From Chitinophaga varians (GTDB lineage Bacteria; Bacteroidota; Bacteroidia; Chitinophagales; Chitinophagaceae), in assembly GCF_014529945.1 (NCBI RefSeq), contig NZ_JACVFB010000001.1, positions 930,001-994,000 of the forward strand: a DNA stretch of 64,000 nt, given 5' to 3'. The notes beneath the pieces were generated by a model, which worked only from the letters and a program-made list of their open reading frames with translations, searched no databases and was not told where the DNA came from. The position numbers and the translations under genes were made by a program. Below are positions 34,703-44,004 of the stretch, piece after piece (position 1 is the first letter of the stretch; each line of letters opens with the position of its first letter).

Positions 34703-35488
34703 TTAGAATTTGATCAGCAGTTTTTCTGCCACCAGCTGATTGTCTTTGTAATGTTCAAAATACCAGTCTCCGTTTCTTTTCACGACCAGGCCATGTACGG
34801 CACCGTTTTCAGCAATGAAACAATCCTGTACGGACGTTTTCAGCAGGGTCAAAACGATTTTCGGAGCGGTATCGATCAACTGGTAGCCGTTAGCGATTGC
34901 CTGTGCATACAACGTACCGGCGGCATCTTTCACTGCTGGCGTGGCAGGAGCAGGTGCTGGTGCAGCAGTCACAGGTGCGGGCGCTGGCGCTGGAGCTGGA
35001 GCTGCTGCCACGGGTGCAGGCGCTGGTGTTGATACCACTTCTGTCCGCGCGTGGGTGGTACCGTTGTACGTATACGGTTCATCCTTCAGTGAAGCGAACG
35101 CATCTCTCAGTGCCATATTGTAAGAGGTATTGAATTCTTTCTCCCGGCTTTTCCCTTCTTTACTTTTGAAGATGATGTTACCCTGACAGTCTTTTAACAC
35201 CAGTGTCAGGTTGGTGGCGAACAATGCTTTCCGCTGTGTTACCTCTGCTTTCAGTGCCTCGCACTTATTGCCTGCCAGCTCCTTCGGAAGTTCTGTGTTG
35301 TCAAAATAGGCGGTGAAACCTTTTTCTTCCAGCAACATCTTCGCCAGCGTGTTCAGACCATACTGATTGTCTTCCCGCGAAAAATCAAACCGTTCGGGTA
35401 TCAGCACGTATTTGTAGCTATTGATGGTGTTCTGGGCATACCCGGACACAGAAAACATTACAAGAAATAATAAAGCGAATCTTTTCAT
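34703..35488 (-). CDS. Periplasmic protein with Ala/Pro-rich linker
   Basis: This is a 261-residue secreted protein with a signal peptide ending GYAQ. An N-terminal alpha/beta domain (about 20-145; YKYVLIPERFDF, LNTLAKMLLEEKGF) is joined to a short C-terminal beta domain (about 185-261) by an Ala/Pro repeat linker (about 153-185). The layout suggests two small folded domains held apart in the periplasm. I recognise no family. The gene follows a hairpin repeat (35503-35522) in its leader. Confidence 0.7.
   Translation of the reverse strand: MKRFALLFLVMFSVSGYAQNTINSYKYVLIPERFDFSREDNQYGLNTLAKMLLEEKGFTAYFDNTELPKELAGNKCEALKAEVTQRKALFATNLTLVLKDCQGNIIFKSKEGKSREKEFNTSYNMALRDAFASLKDEPYTYNGTTHARTEVVSTPAPAPVAAAPAPAPAPAPVTAAPAPAPATPAVKDAAGTLYAQAIANGYQLIDTAPKIVLTLLKTSVQDCFIAENGAVHGLVVKRNGDWYFEHYKDNQLVAEKLLIKF
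34935..35030 (-). repeat. Low-complexity Ala/Pro codon repeat
   Basis: Repeated GCA/GCT/CCT/CCA codons encode an A-P run inside the periplasmic protein at 34703-35488. It is an in-frame linker prone to length change. Confidence 0.7.
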
Positions 35489-35502
35489 ATCGGTTTTTGT
35501 TT

Positions 35503-35522
35503 CCCGGCGCTAAAGCTCCGGG
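35503..35522. repeat. GC-rich dispersed hairpin, copy A
   Basis: CCCGGCGCTAAAGCTCCGGG forms a near-perfect stem with one mismatch. It is similar in form to the hairpins at 35679 and 62970 and probably belongs to a small palindromic repeat family. Confidence 0.45.
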
Positions 35523-35678
35523 CTGTAACATGAATATTAAATGATTGTAGCGAATATATAAAATACCGATGAAAAGATGGGCTAATCTCTCAAATGCATG
35601 AACAGGCAGGGAAAAGGGATGTAGGTTTGTCAGCATAAACGAAAGCGCCCCTGATTTGAAAGAATTTAACATCGTAGC

Positions 35679-35698
35679 CCCAGGGCGTGAGCCCTGGG
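35679..35698. repeat. GC-rich dispersed hairpin, copy B
   Basis: CCCAGGGC, loop GTGA, then GCCCTGGG: a perfect 8-bp stem. It lies 18 bases past the stop of the porP-like gene and may end its transcript. The same CCCTGGG core appears at 62970. Confidence 0.5.
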
Positions 35699-35715
35699 AA
35701 TAGGTGTAATTGTAA

Positions 35716-36639
35716 TTATTTAAACAAATGGACCACCAGGTCCAGCTCAAACGTGCCATTGGTATAATTGGCCAGTCCTGCGGTCTGAGAGTGATATGTC
35801 AACTGAAAGCCGGCGATGGACTTGTAATTGATACCGGCTCCGGTGCTGAAGCTTCTGCTGGAGTGGTACATGCCGAATACGTTTAGCAGGTTTTCCAGAA
35901 AAACAAAATTGGCGCCGGCATCGATGATGTGGTCATACCCTTTCATTCCACGCAGGCATACTTTCGGCTCTATGGACGTCAGCTGATCGTTGATGGGAAA
36001 GCGGTAGGAGGCGGCGGCGAAAAACAGGTTGCGGTTGATGCCGAAATCGGAAGACTTGTCTTTTACGAGGCTGACCAGATTCGGCAATGCACCTTGCAGG
36101 GAAAGGCCTTTATGTGTAAAAGCCATCCCGAAGTCTGCTTCAAAGTAGTTGTCGCGGCGATTAAACGCATTGATGTTAGGGTCGTTCATATCACCATTGA
36201 CCGCTTTGGTATCCAGCCGCCGGGCGATGAAAGCGCCGGACAGGCCGAAGTGAAGCATACTTTGTTCGTCGGCACGGAGTGGCAGGTGGTAGGCGTAGGA
36301 AAAAGCGACCTTGGTATTATTGAGCAGACCGGCTTTGTCGTTAAAAATATTCATGCCGATGCCGACACGATGAAACAGTTTATAATCTGCCGTTAGCGAT
36401 TTCGCTTCGGGTGCACCGGGCATATCTGACCAGGGGCGCTGGTAGGCGAGGTATACATGCAGGCCGGTATCAATCCCTGCCATGGCCGGATTGGCGAGGT
36501 AGGGGTTCAGAAAATACTGGGCTGCCAGTGGTTCGTACAGCTGCGACGGGTTGCCGGCTGTCTGTGCTCCGGCGGTATGGCTGCCGAGCGCCCATGCGCT
36601 CAGCAGCAGTATATATTTGGTTAACGGTTTAGTTCTCAT
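35716..36639 (-). CDS. PorP/SprF-family type IX secretion outer-membrane protein
   Basis: This is a 307-residue outer-membrane beta-barrel of the PorP/SprF family. The signal peptide ends TAGAQ; the mature start has YFLNPYLANPAMAGID, the family signature, and later FGLSGAFIARRLD and SSDFGINRNLFF fit the barrel. These proteins help carry T9SS substrates with CHU_C (type B) tails and anchor them at the surface. The start at 36639 gives a proper signal peptide and overlaps the end of the upstream adhesin gene by 11 bases. That gene carries exactly such a CHU_C tail, so the pair is a cargo and its dedicated partner, translated from one message. Confidence 0.92.
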   Translation of the reverse strand: MRTKPLTKYILLLSAWALGSHTAGAQTAGNPSQLYEPLAAQYFLNPYLANPAMAGIDTGLHVYLAYQRPWSDMPGAPEAKSLTADYKLFHRVGIGMNIFNDKAGLLNNTKVAFSYAYHLPLRADEQSMLHFGLSGAFIARRLDTKAVNGDMNDPNINAFNRRDNYFEADFGMAFTHKGLSLQGALPNLVSLVKDKSSDFGINRNLFFAAASYRFPINDQLTSIEPKVCLRGMKGYDHIIDAGANFVFLENLLNVFGMYHSSRSFSTGAGINYKSIAGFQLTYHSQTAGLANYTNGTFELDLVVHLFK

Positions 36640-39600
36640 GTATGATGGTGATGAATCCTTTAAATAATGGTTTGTTCTCGCCCAGATCGATGATATAGTA
36701 GTAGGTCCCTTCGGCCAGGCGCTGCCCGTTGATGGTACCGTTCCAGTTGTTCGTATAGCCACGCTGACGATAAATCAGTCGACCGGTGCGGTCAAAGATC
36801 TTCACTTCGTTCTGCGGGTACATGTCGATGTTCTTCACGACCCATACATCGTTGATGCCGTCGCCGTTGGGTGTGAGGATATTATTGGGTTCCAGTTTGT
36901 AGTCTTCTTTTACGTTGATGGTAACATCTTTGCTGATGCTACAGCCTGCCGCGTTGGTGATGATCACCCTGTAGGTAGTGGTGACGGCCGGCCGTGCTAA
37001 TGGCGCCGCTGCGGTGGCGTCGCTCAGTCCTGTTGCCGGTTCCCAGCTGTAGCTGGTGCCGCCGGAAGCGACGAGTGTAACGCGCTCTCCTCTGCTGATG
37101 GTAGTGTTGCCGTTTACCTGTACGTCGCCGGCAGGTAATGGGTTCACGGTGACGGTCGTAGCGGCGGATGACAGACCGGTATGATCAGGATAGATGGCTT
37201 TTACGGTATAGCTGCCACCGTCGGTAACGGTGAGGGTGCGACTGTCGGCCCCGGTGATCAGGGTATTGTTGCGGTACCATTCGTATACCGGTGCTACGGA
37301 GGACTGTAAGGTGACGCTGCCGCCCTGACAGAAGACAGTGTTGCCCTGGGCGGTGATTACCGGCGGTTGGTAGGCGGTGACGACGATGGTCTGTGATACA
37401 GCGGTAGCCGGTTCGTAGTTGTTGTTGCCGGCCTGTGTGGCGGTGATGATAACCGTACCTGCATTGCCTACAGTAGCCATGTTGCCGGTAATGGTCATCA
37501 CGGGCGTATTGTTGCTGCTGAAGCTGACTGGTAAACCGGAGCTGGCGGTGGCGCTGAGGGTGAACGGAGCGTCGCCCTGGTTTTTGTTGGCCGGCGCGGT
37601 GAACGTGATCTGCTGTGTGGCGCGTGTGATGGTAAGGCTGCCGTTCACGTAAGTCAACGTATAATCGTTGCTGTTAAGTCCTGCCGGCGTGATCACATAG
37701 GAACCGGCATCTGTAGCCCCTTGCGCAGTGCCGCTATAGGTCACGGTGCCGGTTAAGCTGCCGGTGTTGTCGCCGTTGACAAATCCCGTGTAGTCTACAC
37801 CGTTACCGCCGGTATAGGCGGCGCCGTTATAGGTACGGGTATCGTTCTTCGCAGTAACGGTCAGCGTGGCTTTGGCCACATTGAAAGTCCGGGTGGCCTG
37901 CGGCGCCGGTTTGAACTCGTTGTTGCCTGCCTGGTTGGCCGCGATGGTCACGGTACCGGCGCCCACGATGGTCACGGTATTGCCGTTGATGGTGGCGGGT
38001 CCGCTGACAACGGTATAACTTACCGGCAATGCGCTGCTGGCGGTGGCGTTCAGCGTGAAGGCGGCCTCGCCATAGGTCCTGTCGCTGATGGCCGGGAAGG
38101 AGATGGACTGGTCTGCCGGTCCTACGGTCAGCGTGCCATCTGCCAGCGTAAAGGTATAGTTGGCGGCACTTAAGCTGCCGGCGGTCACCTGTATGGGATA
38201 AGCACCGGCCGCACTGGTAACATTGGCAGCGGTGTTCAATACCGGTGCGCCGCTGATAACGTTGCTGTTATCATTGTACACAAAACCAGTGATGGTATAT
38301 GTCAGCGCGGGATTGGCAAGGCCAAAGGCGCGTTGTTTGTCATCTGCTTTTACCAGTAATGGCGCCCTGGTGATCGTGAAACTTTGGCTTACCGGCGTAG
38401 CGGCGTAATAGTTAGCATCGCCGGTTTGGGTAGCCGTTACCGTTACAGTACCGACACCGGTGATCGTCAACGTATGGCCATTCACGGTAGCCGGTCCGCC
38501 GGTGACAGCGAAGGTGGCTGGTAAACCGGCATCAGAAGTGGCATTGAGCGCAAATGCGGCATCACCGTATTGTTTATTGGCGATAGCGGCAAAAGTAAGC
38601 TGCTGGCCGGCAGGAGTGACGGTCAGCGTACCGGTGGTAAACCGGAAGTCATAGTTGGCGGCACTAAGGCTGCCCGGGCTGACACTGATAGGATAAGCGC
38701 CGGCAGGACTGCTGATGTCTGCCGTGGTGCTGATCGCTGCCTGGCCGTTTACGACGCTGTTATTGTCTGCGCCCACATAACCGGTAATGGTGTAGTCAAG
38801 CGCAGGGTTAGCCTGTTTGTATGCTCTCGTTTTGCTGCTGGCGGTAACCGTCAGCATGGCTTTGTTGACCTGGAAGGTCTGCGTAGCCTGCGCCGCAGGT
38901 TGATAGTTACTGTTGCCTGCCTGGTCTGCCGCGATGGTCACCGTGCCGGCACCGGTAAGGGTAACGGTGTTGCCGCTGATGGTAGCCGGTCCGCTAACAA
39001 CGGAATAAGTCACCGGCAGATTGCTGCTGGCGGCGGCATTGAGCGTAAAGGCCGCATCGCCGTAGGTTTTGTCGCTGATAGCCGGGAAGGTGATGGACTG
39101 CTGCGCGGTGGTGATGGTCAACGTACCGTTTGCCGGCAGTATAACATAGTTTAACGTAGACACGCCCATGGAGAGCAGGATGGGGTAATCACCAGGCAGA
39201 CTGAAGAGATCAGCCGATGTGCTGGCATTGATCGTGCCTGCGACCACGGACGCATCGTCTCCATTTACAAAGCCGCTATAGCTATAGGTCAGCGGCGGAT
39301 TGTGCTGGTAGTATTCCCTTGTTTTGTTGTCAGCTTTGATGGTCAGATAGGCCTTGGCTACCTGGAAGCTTTGATTAACAGCAGATGCGGCATTGTAATT
39401 CATGTCTCCTGCCTGATCTGCTGTTACGGTCACTGTACCGGCGCCGTTGATGCGGAGCACATTGCCATTGATGCTGGCGGGTCCGTTCACGGTATAACTT
39501 ACCGGAAGACCTGCACTGCTGGTCGCATTCAAAGTGATGGGCGCATCACCGTAGGTTTTATTGGCAGGTACCGGGAAGGTAATGCTTTGGGATGCCTTAG

Positions 39601-42600
39601 TGATGGTGAGTGTGCCATCCACAAAGCTAAAATCATAGTTAAGGGCGGTCAGGCTGCCCTGGGTGATGGCGATGGGGTAGGTCCCTGCATCGCTGGACGC
39701 CGTGGCAGTCGTCGTGATGATCGGCGCGCCGTTGTACATGGCGTCATTATCGCCATTCTTAAAGCCGCTGGCGCTATAATCCAGTACAGGATTCGTCTGT
39801 TGGTATGCCCTCGTTTTATTGTTGGCGGTAATCGTCAGCATGGCTTTGTTGATCCGGAAAGTTTGTGTCACCTGTTGTGCCGGATCATAATTGCCGTTGC
39901 CTGTCTGGCTGGCGGTGATGGTCACGGGGCCCACACCGTTGATGCTCAGGATACTACCGCTGAGTGTAACGGGGCCACTGAGGGAATAAGTTACCGGGAG
40001 GCCGCTGCTGCTGGTGGCGGCGAGCGTAAAGGCTGCGTCGCCGTATGTTTTGTCGCTGATAGCCGGGAACGAGATGGCCTGTTGCGCCACCATGATGGTC
40101 AGCTGGCCGCCTGCCGGTACGATGAGGTAATTAGCTGAACTGGTGACAGCGCTAAACGTGATGGGGTAGTTGCCCGGCAAGCTGTTAATGTCCGCAATAG
40201 TAGACAGGCTGGCGGTACCCGTTAACGCTGTTATATCATCACCATTTACAAAACCACTATAGGTGTAGGTCAGGGCAGGGTTGTTCTGGCCATATGCCCT
40301 TGATTTATTGTCAGCCTTCAGTTGCAAGGGAGCTCTGCTCACGGAGAAGATATTCGGAACAGCGTTCGCCGCATCGTAGTTGATATCTCCTGTCTGTGTA
40401 GCCGTTACCGTTATATTGCCTGCGCCGGTGATGGTGAGCACGTTACCGCTGATGGAAGCCGGACCGGTAGCGGCGTAACTTATCGGGAGACCTGCATCGC
40501 TGGTAGCGTTGAGCGTAATAGGCCCGTCGCCGTAGGTTTTATTGGTCAGCGCCGGGAAGGTAATGGTTTGCGGCAGTTTGTTGATGGTGAGTGTGCCGGC
40601 AACAAAACTGAAATCATAGTTGGTGGCGTTCAGGCTGCCCTTCGTGATCGTGATAGGGTAGGTGCCTGCGTCGCTGTTGATATCAGCACCGATAGAGACG
40701 TTAGGTGTTCCACTGACGACAGTCGTATTTTCACCGTTCACAAATCCGGTGATGGTGTAATCAGGCGCCGGATTAGCTTGTTGGTAGCTCCGGGTTTTAT
40801 CATTCGCTGTCACCGTCAGGGTCGCTTTGGTGACGGTGAATGTCTGCGTCACTTGTGTAGCCGGTGAATGATTAACATCGCCGAACTGATCGGCCTTTAC
40901 CGTTACGGGGCCCAGGCCGGTGAGCGTAAGCACGTTGCCGCTTACCGTAGCCGGACCGGAAACGACGTATACGATATCAAGGCCGCCGTCTGTCTGTTTG
41001 GGCAGCGTTACCGGAGTGCCATAAGGCACTTCAGCAGGAAGGGTGAAATTGATGGTCTGTGCAATTGGTGTGATCGTCAGTCTGCCGGGAGCACCTGCAA
41101 AGCTGTAGTTGTCAGCGCTGAGGAGCGTGACTACCATAGGATTGATGCTGTAGGTGCCCGCTGGGCTGTTGATGTCGGCAATGGTCATATACCCCGGCGT
41201 GCCACGGATGACCGAGGCGTCTTCGTTATAAACAAAACCACTGTAGGTACCGGTAAACGTCGGGTTAGGGGTGCCGTAGGCACGTGTTTTAGCATCTGCC
41301 GTCAGGGTGATTACTTTTTTATTCACCACAAACGTTTGACTGATACTGTTGGCCTCATAGCCATTGGTAGCGGAGGCAGAGGCAGTGATCCTCGCAGAGC
41401 CCGCGCCTCTGATCCTGATCTTGCCGGCCACGATAGTGGCTACGGCGGCGTTGTCGGAAGTATAGGTGATGATACCGTCGCCGGTGGTGGTGGTATTCGG
41501 TGTAACGTCGTTGTCACCATAGGTAACCGACATCATCGGATAGAACATCAGGTTTTGGGTCTGTGGCTGATATTCATAAGCGCCCAGGTCGATGGCGGTA
41601 TTTTTGATGCGGATCTGTCCGGCGAGATCTAAGAAGTCTACCTGTAGCGGATAGCCGATGTCGTTAGTCTGCGGGTCGCCGCGGTTGATAGCAGGACTGG
41701 TCACCTTCAGGGTAAGATCTCCGGTGGCCAGATTCGTGAAACCTACATCGGAAAAAGCCTGCGTAGGGGCGTTGTTGTTATAGTACAAACTACCGACAAC
41801 TGTGTAGTAATAGTTGTCGAGGCCTCCCATCAACAGTACATCTCCGCTGGTGTTGGAGGTCAGGATACTGTTGTAGGCATAGAGCCGGCTGCCGGGGTTT
41901 AGCCTGATGCCACCGCCCAGCAGATTACCGGCAACCGTGACATTGGTGAGCGTCAGGGTATTGTTTAACGAGATCGTGACAATCCCCTGGTTTGCCAGCG
42001 CCTCATTGCCGTAAAAACTACTGTTGGAGACCGTAGCATTTGCTGATGGGCCGAACCATGTTGCAGCGCCGGCACCGGCGGCCTTGTTACCATAAAAACG
42101 TGTATTCCTGATCGTTACATTACCTGCTGCGTTGGTGAAGAAGCCAGCCCCATTGGGGTTGCCAAGAGAGGCGATGGTTTTTCCGCCGGTGACGGTCACA
42201 CCATCGAGGGTGACATTGCCGCCGTTGCTGGTCACCACATGGTAACTGTTGTTGCCGCTAATATTGGAAGAAGTGAGGGCGATACCGTTGGTGAGCACAT
42301 CATCGTTGTCAATGTCTCCACTGAGGATTACCGGGTTGGCGGCAATATTGCGGGCGCCGGGCGCACCTTCTGTGCCGGCAAATCCGCCGTACACAGGTAT
42401 ATTGGGAAGCAGTACAAATGATTGATTGGGATCTGTGGTACTGGGTTTATAAGTGCCTTTGGCCACCCATATCTGCCGGATGCCGTTGGCAGGAATGGTG
42501 GCTGCTGCCAGTGCATCGCGCAACTCCGGAAGGGGAGAGCCCCAGCTGCTGCCGTCTCCGGGGGTGGCTGACTGGTTGTTGACAAACAAAATACCGGCAA

Positions 42601-43381
42601 ACCCGGCTTTTACAACGGCCAGGTTACAGGGCGGTGTCTTTATCAGGTCGAGCGCTGTCGGCACAGGTGCGGCCATGGTATTGTCCATTGTCCAGTTGGC
42701 GCTATTCAGTATCAGTGACTGAAGTGCTGCCAATGAGGCGGCGGCTGCTATGTTACAGTTGTAGCGGCCGTTCACGGCAGTGATGTTGGGGACCTGCGCT
42801 GTAGTCAAACTACCTGGCAGCAAGGATTTAGAGGAGGTGAACTCGCAGGGGTCCAGCGAGGCGTCCCACGTGGACCGGTTGACATTAAGCCCTGCTATGA
42901 TGGTGGGAAAGGAGGGGGCGCCGGTGAAAGCAAACAGTTGATCGCCGGCCAGTCCAAGACTGATATATTCGCCATTGGCAGACGCTCTGGTGGCCGCGAT
43001 ACCGCTCACCGAGCCGATAGTGGCTGTCAGCTTGTATTTGCAGCGGACCACTACTGCCTGCCCGGCTTTGATAACAGCACCGCCCGAGTTCCAGGCGATC
43101 ATGCCGTCTGTCAGGGAACCGCCGGCGCCACAGGAGAGCGACTGAAAGCTGCTGCCTGTCCATCCAAGGTCCGTAAAGAAAATAGTGGTGTTGGCCGGAC
43201 AGTCGCGCAGCATCACAAATGAAAAAGCATCGTCTTGTGTGTTGCCGTCGACATCATCGTCGAAGGTGTTAACACCGGTAAACAACAGATCGCCGGCGCC
43301 AATACTCTGTGCTTGCACAATAGGGGCTAATCCGGTTAGTAATAATATAAAAATTACCGTCCTGCGTAAAATTAACTTCAT
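36629..43381 (-). CDS. Giant MBG-repeat surface adhesin with CHU_C (T9SS type B) tail
   Basis: This is a 2250-residue secreted protein. In order: signal peptide to about residue 24 (IVQAQ), an N-terminal beta domain (about 25-250), a right-handed beta-helix-like region (about 265-600; ends NTAIDLGAYEYQP), then from about 610 to 2000 an alternation of nine Ig/Big-like modules (NKTYGDAPITLNATS, SGLPVSY) and eight MBG modules (DNKTRAY, NPALTYTYSGFVNGDD). An Ig-like domain (about 2000-2085) and a C-terminal gliding-motility type domain (about 2160-2250; LTPNGDGINDVW) follow. The tail marks it for T9SS type B export and the overlapping porP/sprF gene is its likely partner. The repeats suggest a long stalk reaching away from the cell to bind glycans, neighbours or surfaces. 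Confidence 0.93.
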   Translation of the reverse strand: MKLILRRTVIFILLLTGLAPIVQAQSIGAGDLLFTGVNTFDDDVDGNTQDDAFSFVMLRDCPANTTIFFTDLGWTGSSFQSLSCGAGGSLTDGMIAWNSGGAVIKAGQAVVVRCKYKLTATIGSVSGIAATRASANGEYISLGLAGDQLFAFTGAPSFPTIIAGLNVNRSTWDASLDPCEFTSSKSLLPGSLTTAQVPNITAVNGRYNCNIAAAASLAALQSLILNSANWTMDNTMAAPVPTALDLIKTPPCNLAVVKAGFAGILFVNNQSATPGDGSSWGSPLPELRDALAAATIPANGIRQIWVAKGTYKPSTTDPNQSFVLLPNIPVYGGFAGTEGAPGARNIAANPVILSGDIDNDDVLTNGIALTSSNISGNNSYHVVTSNGGNVTLDGVTVTGGKTIASLGNPNGAGFFTNAAGNVTIRNTRFYGNKAAGAGAATWFGPSANATVSNSSFYGNEALANQGIVTISLNNTLTLTNVTVAGNLLGGGIRLNPGSRLYAYNSILTSNTSGDVLLMGGLDNYYYTVVGSLYYNNNAPTQAFSDVGFTNLATGDLTLKVTSPAINRGDPQTNDIGYPLQVDFLDLAGQIRIKNTAIDLGAYEYQPQTQNLMFYPMMSVTYGDNDVTPNTTTTGDGIITYTSDNAAVATIVAGKIRIRGAGSARITASASATNGYEANSISQTFVVNKKVITLTADAKTRAYGTPNPTFTGTYSGFVYNEDASVIRGTPGYMTIADINSPAGTYSINPMVVTLLSADNYSFAGAPGRLTITPIAQTINFTLPAEVPYGTPVTLPKQTDGGLDIVYVVSGPATVSGNVLTLTGLGPVTVKADQFGDVNHSPATQVTQTFTVTKATLTVTANDKTRSYQQANPAPDYTITGFVNGENTTVVSGTPNVSIGADINSDAGTYPITITKGSLNATNYDFSFVAGTLTINKLPQTITFPALTNKTYGDGPITLNATSDAGLPISYAATGPASISGNVLTITGAGNITVTATQTGDINYDAANAVPNIFSVSRAPLQLKADNKSRAYGQNNPALTYTYSGFVNGDDITALTGTASLSTIADINSLPGNYPITFSAVTSSANYLIVPAGGQLTIMVAQQAISFPAISDKTYGDAAFTLAATSSSGLPVTYSLSGPVTLSGSILSINGVGPVTITASQTGNGNYDPAQQVTQTFRINKAMLTITANNKTRAYQQTNPVLDYSASGFKNGDNDAMYNGAPIITTTATASSDAGTYPIAITQGSLTALNYDFSFVDGTLTITKASQSITFPVPANKTYGDAPITLNATSSAGLPVSYTVNGPASINGNVLRINGAGTVTVTADQAGDMNYNAASAVNQSFQVAKAYLTIKADNKTREYYQHNPPLTYSYSGFVNGDDASVVAGTINASTSADLFSLPGDYPILLSMGVSTLNYVILPANGTLTITTAQQSITFPAISDKTYGDAAFTLNAAASSNLPVTYSVVSGPATISGNTVTLTGAGTVTIAADQAGNSNYQPAAQATQTFQVNKAMLTVTASSKTRAYKQANPALDYTITGYVGADNNSVVNGQAAISTTADISSPAGAYPISVSPGSLSAANYDFRFTTGTLTVTPAGQQLTFAAIANKQYGDAAFALNATSDAGLPATFAVTGGPATVNGHTLTITGVGTVTVTATQTGDANYYAATPVSQSFTITRAPLLVKADDKQRAFGLANPALTYTITGFVYNDNSNVISGAPVLNTAANVTSAAGAYPIQVTAGSLSAANYTFTLADGTLTVGPADQSISFPAISDRTYGEAAFTLNATASSALPVSYTVVSGPATINGNTVTIVGAGTVTIAANQAGNNEFKPAPQATRTFNVAKATLTVTAKNDTRTYNGAAYTGGNGVDYTGFVNGDNTGSLTGTVTYSGTAQGATDAGSYVITPAGLNSNDYTLTYVNGSLTITRATQQITFTAPANKNQGDAPFTLSATASSGLPVSFSSNNTPVMTITGNMATVGNAGTVIITATQAGNNNYEPATAVSQTIVVTAYQPPVITAQGNTVFCQGGSVTLQSSVAPVYEWYRNNTLITGADSRTLTVTDGGSYTVKAIYPDHTGLSSAATTVTVNPLPAGDVQVNGNTTISRGERVTLVASGGTSYSWEPATGLSDATAAAPLARPAVTTTYRVIITNAAGCSISKDVTINVKEDYKLEPNNILTPNGDGINDVWVVKNIDMYPQNEVKIFDRTGRLIYRQRGYTNNWNGTINGQRLAEGTYYYIIDLGENKPLFKGFITIIHEN
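37385..41570 (-). repeat. Tandem MBG/Ig-like coding repeats, period about 470 bases
   Basis: Inside the giant adhesin a pair of one Ig/Big-like and one MBG module (about 155-160 residues) repeats about eight times. Copies are diverged at the DNA level, so the array is old, but it may still recombine. It also causes long antisense open frames that are not genes. Confidence 0.85.
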
Positions 43382-43433
43382 AGAGGGAAGTCTTAGGTAT
43401 AAGAGATATATCGTTGTGTGGTGGCTGGTTGGC

Positions 43434-43979
43434 TTAGGGGTGCGGTGGAAAGTCTCCCGTTAAACAGATGACAAAATTGATCGGAAGATAAGGTTGCATG
43501 TTGTTCAGGGGCTGCCCGCTTCCTGTGTTTTGTAACTGTATGGATACTTTCAGTGGCGCCATGCGATTAGTGGCATGTTTAGCAGTGCTGTACGCCTGTT
43601 GACCATTGGTGATGGCCATGTTGGCGTTATCAGGGGATGTCAGTTGACCGGGATTTTCACCTAACACGGGTTGGTAAACGTTACCTGATATCACATGGGT
43701 ATGAGATGGTAATTGGTTGGCGGTGATGAACTCATTTTCACGGCCCATGACCATCCCCGGTATATATTGGATGCCGGCCTGTATCCCTGCGTGCACGGGC
43801 ACTCTGCCGCGAAGGTCCGGCAGCGCGAAAGTTGTTTGCCCGTTGCCGCCATAGGTAGTGCCAAGGAGCGTAAACAGCGTCGAGTGTTGTGCGATACTCA
43901 ATAGCTGTCCGTCACAGAAGGCCCAGCCATAGGGGGCAAATGAACCTGCAAATATTCTTAATTCTCCGATATAAGGCAT
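43434..43979 (-). CDS. Tail-collar-domain protein (MdpB-like)
   Basis: This is a 181-residue protein with one phage tail collar domain: FAPYGWAFCDGQLLSIAQHS, LLGTTYGGNGQTTFALPDLR, then SHTHVISG and NMQPYLPINFVICLTG. The His-rich SHTH and the C-terminal block are typical of chromosomal tail-collar proteins (MdpB-type) found away from phages. The start at 43979 places the first strand MPYIGELRIF right at the N-terminus, as in its neighbour. It sits between a two-collar protein and the giant adhesin. The role is unknown; receptor binding or surface display is likely. Confidence 0.82.
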   Translation of the reverse strand: MPYIGELRIFAGSFAPYGWAFCDGQLLSIAQHSTLFTLLGTTYGGNGQTTFALPDLRGRVPVHAGIQAGIQYIPGMVMGRENEFITANQLPSHTHVISGNVYQPVLGENPGQLTSPDNANMAITNGQQAYSTAKHATNRMAPLKVSIQLQNTGSGQPLNNMQPYLPINFVICLTGDFPPHP

Positions 43980-44004
43980 AAATAGTACTGTTGTAGGGTG
44001 AATA

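Noticed and set aside
37385..41570. Regular repeats considered as a CRISPR array or satellite
   Set aside because: The period is about 470 bases, copies are diverged, and the frame is open and codes for known domains.
39302..41632. Several plus-strand open frames of 180-280 codons opposite the giant adhesin
   Set aside because: They repeat with the MBG/Ig period and are mirror images of the coding repeats, with no signals of their own.
43974..44002. Minus-strand TTCACCC-N17-TGCCT at the start of the single-collar gene
   Set aside because: The spacer is 17, not 16, and the TGCCT overlaps the ATG start codon, so transcription would begin inside the gene. It is probably chance.
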